This document shows, piece by piece, positions 1-9,500 of a stretch of DNA of 29,883 nt. The stretch is taken from positions 1 through 29,883 of the forward strand of contig CAZRLN010000033.1 in the NCBI GenBank assembly GCA_964601085.1, read 5' to 3'. The notes under the pieces were generated by a model. That model was not told the DNA's origin. It saw only the letters and a program-made list of their open reading frames with translations, and did not search any database. Origin of the DNA: UBA1444 sp964601085. Its GTDB lineage: Bacteria; Bacillota; Negativicutes; UBA1444. A program made the position numbers and the translations under genes. Every line of letters starts with the position of its first letter. Within the stretch, counting starts at the first letter, position 1.

Positions 1-1177
1 AGGTACGAACCAACGCCCGGATCGTGCCCAGCGTGTTGAACAGGAAATGCGGGTTCACCTGCGCTTTCAGCATATTGTATTCCGCCTGAGCCCGCATCAT
101 CTTCTGCTCGCCGAGGGAGTGTCGATCCAGCAGCAACCCCAGGAAATCGGCAACTCCCTGGATGATTTCCGCCTCATAGCTTGTAATGACCTCGTTATTT
201 GCCTTATACAGTATCAGAATTCCCTGCACTTGCCCGTCGACGATTAACGGAGCTTCGATCACCGAGGTCAGTGGGCACAAGGGATCAGGACAGCCAATTT
301 CGGCCTTGCTGTTGAAAATCAGGGTATTGCGGGAATGGATCGCCTGCTTCGTCGCCTGGGTAAGGATCGGCGAGTTGGCGGTATGATGGTCGGCCCCGGC
401 CCCCACAAATCCCAGCACTTTTTCGTTATCGGTAATCGCCACCGCGGCGGCCTTGGTTTCCGTCCGCAAAATATTGGCGATCTTCAGGGCGGTCTTCGCG
501 TTCAGGCCTTCATGCAGCAATTCGGTAGTCTGCTGAATCAACCGGATCGCCTGCTGCGCCGACTGCGCCTGAACCTTTTGCTGTTCCTGAAACACGTCGC
601 GGACAATGTAAAAGAACAGCCCTACCGCCAGAGAATTGGCGACCATGGTGGGAATTCCGATGATTTTTTCCAGCTCCCAGGCTTTTTCGAAGGGTTTTGA
701 CAAGAGCAGGATCAAAATTTTCAAATTCAGTTCACAGACAAACGCGGTCGTCAGGGCAATTTTCAGATTGAGCCGGCCCGGGCCGTATTTTTTGTAAACA
801 TAGCCGCTGATCAGGCCAGCCAGGATATTGGCCAGCACCGAGGCGGCAACGGTATAGCCGCCAATCAGGTAACGGGGAATCGCGCCAATGATTCCGGCGC
901 CGACGCCAACCAGCGGCCCGCCCAGCAGACCGCCGGCAATCGGCCCGACAATCCGGGTATTGGCCAGGGCCCCGACCACCGGAATGCCGATATAGTTGCC
1001 CATCGCCGAGAATGCGCCGAACACCAGCGCGAGGATAATTTTGTCATGAAGCCGATAGTGCGAATAGGTCAGAGCCCGACGAATCGCCGGCAAGCGGGTG
1101 CTCACATAAGCGCCCACGCCAATCAGGCCGACGTTGCGGGCGATGTCCAAAATCAGTTGCCACTGAAAAAAATCCAT
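1..1177 (-). CDS. LytS-type sensor histidine kinase (partial, C-terminus beyond left edge)
   Basis: The reading frame from an ATG at 1177 gives 392 residues with no stop before the window edge, so the ATPase domain is missing here. The N-terminal ~195 residues are a run of hydrophobic helices with the NTRIVGPIAGG stretch typical of the 5TM-5TMR_LYT domain. A GAF-like region follows (about 215-355). The sequence then reaches the NPHFLFNTL box of LytS/YehU kinases, where the His is the expected phosphoacceptor. Members of this family sit in the membrane and partner a LytTR response regulator, controlling murein hydrolases or carbon/pyruvate uptake. The partner would lie to the left, outside the window. 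A GGAG ribosome-binding site lies at about 1188-1191 and overlaps the stop region of the gene upstream, so translation is probably coupled. The family is confident; the ligand is unknown. Confidence 0.88.
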   Translation of the reverse strand, partial: MDFFQWQLILDIARNVGLIGVGAYVSTRLPAIRRALTYSHYRLHDKIILALVFGAFSAMGNYIGIPVVGALANTRIVGPIAGGLLGGPLVGVGAGIIGAIPRYLIGGYTVAASVLANILAGLISGYVYKKYGPGRLNLKIALTTAFVCELNLKILILLLSKPFEKAWELEKIIGIPTMVANSLAVGLFFYIVRDVFQEQQKVQAQSAQQAIRLIQQTTELLHEGLNAKTALKIANILRTETKAAAVAITDNEKVLGFVGAGADHHTANSPILTQATKQAIHSRNTLIFNSKAEIGCPDPLCPLTSVIEAPLIVDGQVQGILILYKANNEVITSYEAEIIQGVADFLGLLLDRHSLGEQKMMRAQAEYNMLKAQVNPHFLFNTLGTIRALVRT

Positions 1178-1193
1178 CGCTCGGCGGACTCTC

Positions 1194-1637
1194 CTAACCT
1201 GATTCTTTCATAACGTACATGTGAATCACATCGTTTGGTTCCCGGCCCTGCCGGCCGAGAATATAGGCCAGCTCCAGGCGCAGCCGGAAAGTTTCCTCTT
1301 CCGTCGCCGGCCGGAACCATTCCCGCAGAGTCGGTTGCGGGTCCAGGTTGTCCAGCGCGTCGGCATGCTCCAGATAGTCGGCGACGGACAGTGGGGCGAT
1401 TTTCTCTCCCTGTGCCCCGACATGACCAATATACTTTTCCGCCCCGAAAAGATCGAACAGCGGGACATAATACCAATGCCGGAACAGCGCCAGCCTCGGC
1501 GCCACCCGGTGATCCCGGCCAAATTCGCCGTTGAAATGGATGATGTTGTGAATCACTTCCTGCAGATTCTGCACCGTTCGCAGCCGCACCGGTTCATCGC
1601 CTCCATCCTGGATCGAATCTCCATTGCTCAAAAGCAC
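1194..1637 (-). CDS. Hypothetical protein, 147 aa, between sbcC and the LytS kinase
   Basis: I do not recognise this family. The frame runs from a GTG at 1637 (six bases after the sbcC stop) to a TAG at 1194-1196. No in-frame ATG occurs until just before the stop. A weak AGGA lies about 5-8 bases before the GTG, and a TTG at 1631 is an alternative start. The product is soluble, with no signal peptide or membrane segment, and is rich in aromatic and charged residues. It has a central WYYVPLFDLFGAEKYIG stretch and a helical acidic C-terminal half. Tight spacing on both sides supports a real gene in the operon. Function is unknown. Two other open frames cross the same bases, so coding status rests on spacing and on the ordinary soluble composition. 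Confidence 0.6.
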   Translation of the reverse strand: MLLSNGDSIQDGGDEPVRLRTVQNLQEVIHNIIHFNGEFGRDHRVAPRLALFRHWYYVPLFDLFGAEKYIGHVGAQGEKIAPLSVADYLEHADALDNLDPQPTLREWFRPATEEETFRLRLELAYILGRQGREPNDVIHMYVMKESG

Positions 1638-1643
1638 CCGTTC

Positions 1644-4600
1644 CTAACCGATATGAAATTCCGCGCGACTGCCGCGCCCGACGGGAATGATCTCCAGCCG
1701 GGCATTGATTCGTTCCCGCAGTTCCGGCACATGGGAAATGATTCCGACCAGACGGCCGCCCTGTTGCAGATCAAGCAGCGCCTTGACCGCCAAGTCCAAG
1801 GTTTCCGCATCCAGGGTTCCAAACCCTTCATCCACGAACAAGGTTTCGAGATAAATCCCGCCGGCGCGAGCCTGCACCACGTCGGCCAGGCCGAGCGCCA
1901 ACGACAGCGAGGCCAGAAAGGTTTCACCGCCTGACAGCGTCTGAACCGGCCGCGCTTCGCCGGTGTAGGCGTCCAACACTTCCAGATCGAGCCCCGCGCC
2001 CCGACGCCGGTCTTCCCGGTCCTCCCGCCGCCGCAGCCGGTATCGGCCCCGCGTCATCCCCTTCAGTCGCAGGTTGGCGTACAGATTGACCTCATCCAGC
2101 AAAAAGCCCAAGACATACCGTTCAAAACTGACCCCTGTGAACCGGCCGGCGGCGATTTCCATCAGACCGGCGTACAGAGAATGCTGCGCTTCCGCTTCAT
2201 CCCGGCTTCCCTGCAGTTCCGCGAAGCGGACCGCCAGTTCCCGCTGCTGCCCCAACCGGTCCTGAAGCCGGCCGGCGGCGACATGCAGTTCCTGTTCCCG
2301 TTCCTTCGCCGCCGCATAGTCCGCTTCCCGGGCGACGAGTTCCGGCGCGTCGCCGATTCCGGCCGCCGCCAGCTTGGCCCGTTCCAGGCGTTCGCCGGCC
2401 GCCGCCAGGCGGCTGTCGAATTCACGGATGGACGCGTCGAGCAGCCGGCGCATATCGCCCGGTCGTCGGGCGCGCCGATATTCTTCCTCACTGGCGAATC
2501 CGGCCTGGCCGATCCGCCGCTGTTTTTCGGTCTCGGCCTGTTCCCAGGCCTTCTCCGCCCGTTCCCGGGCTTGTCGCCGTTCGTCCTGTTGCGCCGTCGC
2601 CCTGGCGAGGACTTCCGCCGCTTCCGACGCCTGCCGCCGGCCCTTTTCGATCAGTCCGCGCAGCACCGCGATGCGCGAGTCCGCGTCGGCGACCGCCCTG
2701 GCCAACAAGTCGGCGTCCCGATACTCTTCGGGGACCGCCGCCTGACGCTCCGCTACCACCGCTTCCGCCGCCTGCGCCTTCGATTCGGCTGCGGTCCGGA
2801 CCAGCTCCCGCTGTTCGCGGCCGGCTTTCGCCAATCCTAGCTCCTGCTGCCATTGTTCCCGCTGCCTTTTCAGCCGGGCCGACTCCTCCCGGGCCTGCAC
2901 CGCGTCCTGACAGGCTTGGCGGGATTCCCGCACCGCCTGTTCGATCCGGGACGAAGACCATTGCTGAAATTCGCCGAGTTCAGCGCCCAACAATTGCAGC
3001 CGCTCTTGCAGCGAGTCCCGCGCCGACTTGGCCTCGTATTCCTGCTGACGGGCCTGATCGGCCAGTTTCGCCAGTTCTTCGGTCTGCAATTTTTGTCGCC
3101 GCAATTCCGCCGGATCGGGCAGTTCACCGCCGGCCGCCGCCGGCGTCGGATGCTGGAGCGAACCGCAGACCGGGCAGGGTTTCCCGTCTGCCAGCCCCGC
3201 CGCCAGTAACGCGGCCTGCTCCTGTTCCCAGCATTCCTGCAACCGGGCGAGCCGCTCCCGTTCCTCTTCCCATCGGGTTCGGGCGGCCGCCGCCCGGCCC
3301 GTGGCCGCTTGCAGCCCAGCTTCCTTCGCGCCAAGCTCCCCCTGCCATTGCTCAAACTTATGCCGATTTTCCGCCACTGCTTTCCACTGATTCAGCGTCG
3401 CCTCGCGGCCGCCGACTTCGGCGACCAGCGCCAGCAGCTCCGCTTCCCGGCCCTGCAGTTTGTCGAGTTTCTCCTGCAACACCGTCACGGCGGCCGTCGC
3501 CGTTTTCAGGGCTTCTGCGGCTACCGCCGCCCGGCTGCGGCAACTTCGGGATTCCATCACAGCCTGCGACAGGGCCTTGCTGCGATTCGCCATTTCCTCC
3601 AGTCGATTTTTTTCCTGCAACATCCCTGTCAGTTCGACCTCACGCCCCTGAACGGCTTCCCATTCCCGAGCGGCGGTTTCACTGCGGACGACCGCTTCCT
3701 TCCATTCCTTGACCGTGCTTTGCCAACGTGTCGTCGCCGTTTCCCGATCCTGAAGGCGTTCCTGGGCAACGGCCACCGCGCCGTCCGCTTCCGCCGCCCG
3801 CAGGGCCTGCTGCAGCTCGGCCCGTTTCGCGTCGATGGCCGCAGCATCGACCTGCAGCAACTGCAGCGCCGTTTGCGCCTGATCCCTCTCTTCCAGAATC
3901 CGTCGGGCCAACTGCGCCGCCTCCAGAACCTGCCGAGCCTTCGCCACGGCGGCGGCGGCCTCTCCAAGCTGCTGTTGCAGCCCGGTCAGGGCCTGTTCGT
4001 CCGCAGCCGTACGCTCCTGCAATTCTCCCAGGGTCGCAACGCCGGCAATCGTCTGCAGTTCCTGCAACTTCGCCGTCAGTTCGGCATACCGGTCCGCCCA
4101 GGTTTTCACGGCTTCCTTCAGGCGCTGTTCCACGACGCCGTAAAATTCCGTCCGGAACAGCGTCTGCATGATGTCCTGCCGCTCGCTGGAATCCGCCAAC
4201 AGCAGCCGCCGGAAATCGCCCTGCGGCAGCAGGACCACCTGCCGGAACTGATCGCTGCGAAAGCCGAGGACTCGTTGCACCTCCGCCGTCACCCGCTGCG
4301 ATTTTTCCGCCAACACGGCCAGCTCCCGCCGCGATTCGTCGATCCGCCAGATACAGGCGGATTCGCCCACTTCCACCAGCCCGCCGGCGCCGCGTTTCCG
4401 GGCCAGCCATTGGCGGGGCGACCGCCGTACACGGTAGCATTCCGCTCCCACCGCGAAATCGAAGGTCACTTCGGTGGCTTCCGTATCCGCCGCATAATCG
4501 CTGCGCATATTCTCGCCGCTACGCACCTTGCCGCTGGTATCGCCGTACAGGGCATAACACATTGCATCCATCAGCGAAGTCTTGCCGGAACCGGTCGGAC

Positions 4601-4703
4601 CATGGATCAGAAAAAAGCGGTAATCGCGCAGTTGGGCAAAATCGATGGCCTGAACGTCGGCATAGGGGCCAAACGCCCGGATCTCCAGATGAAGCGGCTT
4701 CAT
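1644..4703 (-). CDS. sbcC: Exonuclease SbcC (ATPase subunit of SbcCD)
   Basis: SMC-like ATPase that with SbcD opens DNA hairpins and protein-blocked double-strand ends (the Mre11-Rad50 type complex). The 1019-aa length is normal. Visible elements: Walker A GPTGSGKT at 35-42; the Q-loop region (VVLLPQGDF) near 156-164; two long Ala/Glu/Gln/Arg-rich coiled-coil arms; the zinc hook CPVC at 510-513; the ABC signature LSGGE starting at 923; and Walker B FVDEG with D958/E959, followed by the D-loop FGTLD. The ATG at 4703 overlaps the sbcD stop by four bases (ATGA), the classic sbcDC arrangement, with GGGGAG upstream. All catalytic elements are intact. Confidence 0.97.
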   Translation of the reverse strand: MKPLHLEIRAFGPYADVQAIDFAQLRDYRFFLIHGPTGSGKTSLMDAMCYALYGDTSGKVRSGENMRSDYAADTEATEVTFDFAVGAECYRVRRSPRQWLARKRGAGGLVEVGESACIWRIDESRRELAVLAEKSQRVTAEVQRVLGFRSDQFRQVVLLPQGDFRRLLLADSSERQDIMQTLFRTEFYGVVEQRLKEAVKTWADRYAELTAKLQELQTIAGVATLGELQERTAADEQALTGLQQQLGEAAAAVAKARQVLEAAQLARRILEERDQAQTALQLLQVDAAAIDAKRAELQQALRAAEADGAVAVAQERLQDRETATTRWQSTVKEWKEAVVRSETAAREWEAVQGREVELTGMLQEKNRLEEMANRSKALSQAVMESRSCRSRAAVAAEALKTATAAVTVLQEKLDKLQGREAELLALVAEVGGREATLNQWKAVAENRHKFEQWQGELGAKEAGLQAATGRAAAARTRWEEERERLARLQECWEQEQAALLAAGLADGKPCPVCGSLQHPTPAAAGGELPDPAELRRQKLQTEELAKLADQARQQEYEAKSARDSLQERLQLLGAELGEFQQWSSSRIEQAVRESRQACQDAVQAREESARLKRQREQWQQELGLAKAGREQRELVRTAAESKAQAAEAVVAERQAAVPEEYRDADLLARAVADADSRIAVLRGLIEKGRRQASEAAEVLARATAQQDERRQARERAEKAWEQAETEKQRRIGQAGFASEEEYRRARRPGDMRRLLDASIREFDSRLAAAGERLERAKLAAAGIGDAPELVAREADYAAAKEREQELHVAAGRLQDRLGQQRELAVRFAELQGSRDEAEAQHSLYAGLMEIAAGRFTGVSFERYVLGFLLDEVNLYANLRLKGMTRGRYRLRRREDREDRRRGAGLDLEVLDAYTGEARPVQTLSGGETFLASLSLALGLADVVQARAGGIYLETLFVDEGFGTLDAETLDLAVKALLDLQQGGRLVGIISHVPELRERINARLEIIPVGRGSRAEFHIG

Positions 4704-5848
4704 CGCTCTTCACTCCCCGCCCCGACAACTTCGTCCATGATTCCCGCGATCGTCGTTCGCTGCTGCTCGGTCAAAGGTTTTTGGGTCGACCAGCCGGCGA
4801 ACGCTTCGAACAATTCCAGACCCGACAGCGCCGGCCGGTCGGAGCGCCGGTCCGGGGAAAATTTGATGGCTTCCTGTTGGTAGCGGTAGTTGATCTCCAT
4901 CGTCTTCGGATACACGGTCCGCAAACGCTGAATCGCCTGAATCACCGGCGCTTCATCCAGCAGCGTAATGCTCAGGTAGTCCTCCGGATTCTCGCCGTTC
5001 GCCGGTCCCCGCATCAAGTCCTGGAACTGCCCGGCAACGGTCCGGACATCGCGGCGGGAAGGCAGCGGCAAAAACTCCTGGCGCACTGTTCCGTCACCGT
5101 CCAGTTCGACGCAATAAGCTCCTTTTTGTTGCGTGGCTTCATCAAAGGAATATTTCATCAGCGAGCCGCTGTAGGCCAACCGCCCGCCAGCCAGCTGCTG
5201 CGGCCGGTGCAGATGCCCTAGCGCCACGTATTGAAACCCATCAAAATGCCCCGCCGCGACGGCGCCGGTCCCGCCCACGCTTAAGGGCCGTTCCGATTCC
5301 GAAGGCTGGCCGCCGGCGACAAAGGCATGCGCCAGCGCAACCCGCCGGCCCGCCCCGACAGCGGCTGCATCCCAGCAATCCCGCCGGCAACGGATCGCCG
5401 CGTCGGCGTCCGTCGCCTTTTCCGATCCCAACTCCAGGCGAACCGCCTCCGTATCGGCATAGGGAAGCAACATGAAGTCCACCGGCCCCCAGGCATCCGT
5501 CAGCCGGACCGAACCGGGAGTCACGCCGGAATAGACATGCAGTCGACTGCGATCAAAGAAACGGCTGCCGAAAGCCAGGCGCTGGCCGCTGTCGTGGTTT
5601 CCCGAAATCATCAGCACCGGAATCCGGTGCTCCAGCACCAGCCGAGTCAACGTCTCATCCAACAGCGCCACCGCATCGGCGGCCGGCACGCTGCGATCGT
5701 ACACGTCGCCGGCGATCAGAATGACATCCGGTTTCGTGTCTTTCGCCACGGCGACAAATTCGTTCAAAAGAGCCGCCTGCTCTTCGGTCAGCGACTCACC
5801 GAAAAACAGGCGTCCCAGGTGCCAATCCGATGTATGGATCATTCGCAT
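4700..5848 (-). CDS. sbcD: Exonuclease SbcD (nuclease subunit of SbcCD)
   Basis: Calcineurin-like metallophosphoesterase of the SbcD/Mre11 family; it makes ATP-regulated 3'-5' and endonucleolytic cuts in complex with SbcC. The 382-aa product has the metal-binding motifs in order: D8-W-H10 in TSDWHLG, GDVYDR at 47-52, GNHDS with N84-H85-D86, a later LAHAFVAGG histidine, and GHLH in VALGHLHRP. A GGAGGG ribosome-binding site lies six bases before the ATG at 5848. It follows the DUF2225 gene by 18 bp and overlaps sbcC by four. No anomaly is seen. Confidence 0.96.
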   Translation of the reverse strand: MRMIHTSDWHLGRLFFGESLTEEQAALLNEFVAVAKDTKPDVILIAGDVYDRSVPAADAVALLDETLTRLVLEHRIPVLMISGNHDSGQRLAFGSRFFDRSRLHVYSGVTPGSVRLTDAWGPVDFMLLPYADTEAVRLELGSEKATDADAAIRCRRDCWDAAAVGAGRRVALAHAFVAGGQPSESERPLSVGGTGAVAAGHFDGFQYVALGHLHRPQQLAGGRLAYSGSLMKYSFDEATQQKGAYCVELDGDGTVRQEFLPLPSRRDVRTVAGQFQDLMRGPANGENPEDYLSITLLDEAPVIQAIQRLRTVYPKTMEINYRYQQEAIKFSPDRRSDRPALSGLELFEAFAGWSTQKPLTEQQRTTIAGIMDEVVGAGSEER

Positions 5849-5866
5849 GTCCAGCCCTCCGGCAAT

Positions 5867-6565
5867 TTATTCCGCCTCCGCAGCCGACGAATCCGTCGCT
5901 TTTTTGAGATCCCGCACCTCTTGCCAGGCATCCCGGGCCATTTCCAGGATCCGTTTCTCGTTCTTGGCCTGCGGATTACTGACGACCCGGGAAAGATACG
6001 ACAGCGCTTCGTCATATTGTCCGGTTCGCCGCAGCAATTCGCCGATCAGATACGTCAGCGTAACTTCCGTCAGGTTGCCGATTGGGGTCTGTTCGCGCAT
6101 ATACGCTTCCTTGTACCCATCCACGGCCCGCTTCAACATCGCCATTTCTTCGCCGGCCATTTCCTTTTCCCGATAGAGCCAGGCCAGGCGCAGTTCCAGG
6201 CTGGCAATGTGACTGGCCGGCAGGTGCACCATCGTGGCGTAGTAAATCGCCAATTTATAGGATGTGACCGCCTGCTCCCAGCTGCGGACGCCGCTGAGAT
6301 CGAGATTGACCTTGCGGCCTTCCAGAAATTTCTTCAATTTCAGGCGGGCGCTCTCCAACAAAGTAAAGAACCGTTCCTCATGGGCTGCGAACCCGCAGTT
6401 CGGGCATACCCAGATTGTATAATAGGAAGGGTTCAGGTCCTTGAAGTGCGTGCAAAAATCCGTATCCGTGGAAACAGAGATCGCCTGCCCGCGAGTTTTC
6501 GTCAGTTTAAAATTTTGTTCACAGATCGGGCAGGTTTTTTCAACCTGGTATAAAGGGTCAGCCAT
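5867..6565 (-). CDS. DUF2225 family protein (zinc-ribbon N-terminus, TPR-like C-terminus)
   Basis: The 232-aa cytoplasmic protein starts with a cysteine-rich region: CPIC at 12-15, C38, and CPNCGF at 54-59, followed by AAHEERF. This is the layout of the DUF2225 family, whose function is not established. The remainder (about 65-225) is helical and reads like TPR-type repeats (for example YLIGELLRRTGQYDEALSYL). The tail is acidic and low-complexity. The ATG at 6565 has an excellent AAGGAGGAAT ribosome-binding site. It lies 15 bp after the amylase fusion and 18 bp before sbcD, in the same transcription unit. A role in metal binding or protein-protein contact is only inference. Confidence 0.85.
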   Translation of the reverse strand: MADPLYQVEKTCPICEQNFKLTKTRGQAISVSTDTDFCTHFKDLNPSYYTIWVCPNCGFAAHEERFFTLLESARLKLKKFLEGRKVNLDLSGVRSWEQAVTSYKLAIYYATMVHLPASHIASLELRLAWLYREKEMAGEEMAMLKRAVDGYKEAYMREQTPIGNLTEVTLTYLIGELLRRTGQYDEALSYLSRVVSNPQAKNEKRILEMARDAWQEVRDLKKATDSSAAEAE

Positions 6566-6580
6566 CAGTATTCCTCCTTG

Positions 6581-9500
6581 TCATACGCGCCGGGCGGATT
6601 GCGTCAGCACCCGGATTTCCGCCGCCAGCGCCATGGTCAACTCGTCGCCGGCGAGACGCCAGGCCCAGTTGCCCCTGGCCGTGGACGGCAGATTCATTCG
6701 GGCGCGGGTATCGAGCCCCAACCAGTCCTGGACGGGGATCACGGCGACCCGGGCTTCGCTGTCCAGAACCCGGACCACCAACATTCTGGCCAATTGTTCG
6801 GGGGAGACATCGGGGGCCGCGTTCGCGTAGGCCAATGCGCCCGCATATAGCACCGGCTGCCAGGTCTGGACAAACTGCAGCCATCCCAGCAATGTGTCAT
6901 TATCATGCGTGCCGGTATAGAAAAAAGTGTTGGGCTGCGGCTCGGGCAGGTGGAATTCCCCGTTGCCCGCCGATTCCGGCCAAATTTCGAACGGCATGAT
7001 CATCATGCCGGGAAAAAAGTAAGCCTCTTTCAGTTTCACCACTTCGTCGGTGATTACGCCCAGATCTTCCGCCAAAATCGGACTTTCGCCCAGTTGGCGA
7101 ACCAGCGCATCGAAAAAGTGCCGGCCCGGTCCTTTCACCCACTGACCATTAACAGCGGTCTTGACCCGGGGCGGAATTTCCCAGAACGCCTCGAATCCCC
7201 GAAAATGGTCGATTCGCACCACATCCGCCAACCGGAACAGCCAGCGGAGGCGCTGCACCCACCAGGCGTAATCGTCGGCCCGGTGCCGATCCCAATCGTA
7301 GTGGGGATTTCCCCACAGCTGCCCTGTGCGGCTGAAGTAGTCCGGTGGCACTCCGGCGCGGGTTCGGGGGCGGCCATGTTTGTCCAGGGCGAATAAATGG
7401 GGAAACGCCCAGACATCTGCGCTGTCATGCGCGACAAAAATCGGCAGGTCGCCGACGATCCGGATTCCCTTCGCGGCGGCATGTCGATGCAGGCTTTGCC
7501 ATTGCTCGAAAAACACATACTGCACGAACCGGTGAAACCCGATTTCCGCCGCCAGCTCCACTCGCGCCCGCCGCAGCGTTTCCGGGTCGCGCTGCGTGGC
7601 CCCCGGCTCCCACTCTGTCCATGCCGCCCCCGCATGATGCTCTTTCAGGGCCATGAACAGGGCATATTCATCAAGCCAACCTTCGGCGTCGTCGCAGAAT
7701 TCGTGATATGACTCCGGGAGCGGCCGCCGCCGGAAGTTCCCATAGGCGGTTCGCAGCAACGCCGTCTTCCAGGCCGTTATTTTTTCATATTCCACTTTTC
7801 CGGCGCAAAGTCCTGCCGGAGGAACGCAATTGTCCAACAGCCCGCACTCCACCAGTCCTTCCGGCGAAATCAGCAACGGATTCCCGGCGAACGCCGAGGC
7901 GCTTTGATAGGGAGAGCCTGTGGAATCGACCGGCGTCAGCGGCAGAATCTGCCAAAGCGTCTGCCCCGCCTCCGTCAGCCAGTCGACAAAGGAATGCGCC
8001 GCCGGACCGAGATCGCCGATGCCGAAGGGCCCGGGCAACGACGTCGGATGAAGCAGGATTCCGGACTGACGCGCGGCGAACAGCGGATGGACCGTCGCCT
8101 TCAGCACCCGCGCGGAAAGCGGCGGCAACGTGATGGGCAGCAAGCCTTTTTCATCCGGAAAATGCACCGTGGTATCCGGGCCGAATATTTCGCGGAGCGG
8201 CCCGGCGCATACCGGCGAAACATCCACCAGCCATTCTACGACAGCCTCGCTGCGGTTCACAAACACCAGCACGGCGGCATCCGTGAGCAGATCGGCCAAC
8301 CCGTCTCGTCCGGCGTCGGTGCGGCGGCCAAAGGCGAAAATATCAGGACCGGCCGGCAGCGGAATCCAGCGGCCCGTTTGCAGCACCGGTTCCTGACGCC
8401 GCAGTTCGGCCAGCTCCCGATACCAGGCTGTCAACTCCGCATCTTCGCTTCCCCAGGGAAAAGAACGGCGGTTCTGGGGATCGCTGTGCCCCTCCGCGCC
8501 GGCTTCATCACCATAATACACGCAGGGAACACCGGGCGAAGCGAACTGGATCAGCGCCGCCAGTTTCAGCCGCGCCGCGGCGAGACGACGCGCCTCGGGC
8601 GGCAGTTGATACCGGGCCTGTTTCAGTTTCGTTAATCGCTCTTCCGGTGCGGCGTCGCCGAGCAAGGTCAAGGCGCGGGGAACATCATGCGTTCCCAGCA
8701 CATTCATGGTCGAAAAATAATACGGGGGCGGGTAATTCTCGCTGAGACTCGCCAGCCGGCGCAAGGCAAGCTCCGCCTCGCACCGCCCCGTCAAAAAATC
8801 GAGCACCGCCGACCGAAACGGATAATTGATGACCGAGTCGAGTTCCCTGCCCAGCAGGTACTCCCGCATCACGCCGTAGCTTTCCTTGCGCGAGGCGTCT
8901 TCCCATACCTCGCCGATCAGCACGGCGTCCGGGTCCGTCCGCTTCAGTTCGCGGTACATTTCCTGCACGAATTCTCCCGGCAACTCATCCGCCACATCCA
9001 AACGCCAACCGGAAGCCCCCTTGCGCAGCCAGTGCTTGATCACGCTGTCCGGGCCGTTGATGATGAACCGCCGGTAGGATGGCTCCAGTTCGTTGACATT
9101 CGGCAGGGTGGTCACGCCCCACCAGCAGTCATACCGGTGCGGATACTCCAAAAAGCGATACCAGGGGAAATAGGGCGAATCCTGCGAACGCAGGGCATCC
9201 TGAAAATAAAGGCTTTCCGAGCCGGTATGGCTGAACACCCCGTCCAGAATCAGGCGAATGCCGGCCGTCGCCGCCGCCCGCTGCAGGCGATCAAACGCCG
9301 CGTTGCCGCCGAACTGGGCGTCGACTTCCAGGTAATTCCCCGTGTCGTATTTATGGTTGGACACCGAAGTAAAAATAGGATTCAAATAGAGTATCGTAAT
9401 TCCGAGGCTTTTTAAATACGGGATTTTGTCCACGATCCCGTCGATTGTTCCGCCAAAAAAATCATACGCGGCAATGTCGCCGGTCTGGGGATCCTTGGCG

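Noticed and set aside
3309..4883. A 524-codon open frame on the plus strand opposite sbcC
   Set aside because: It is antisense to the sbcC coiled-coil region. The composition is dominated by Arg, Leu, Gln, Phe and Pro from reversed Glu/Ala/Gln codons, and no domain is recognisable.
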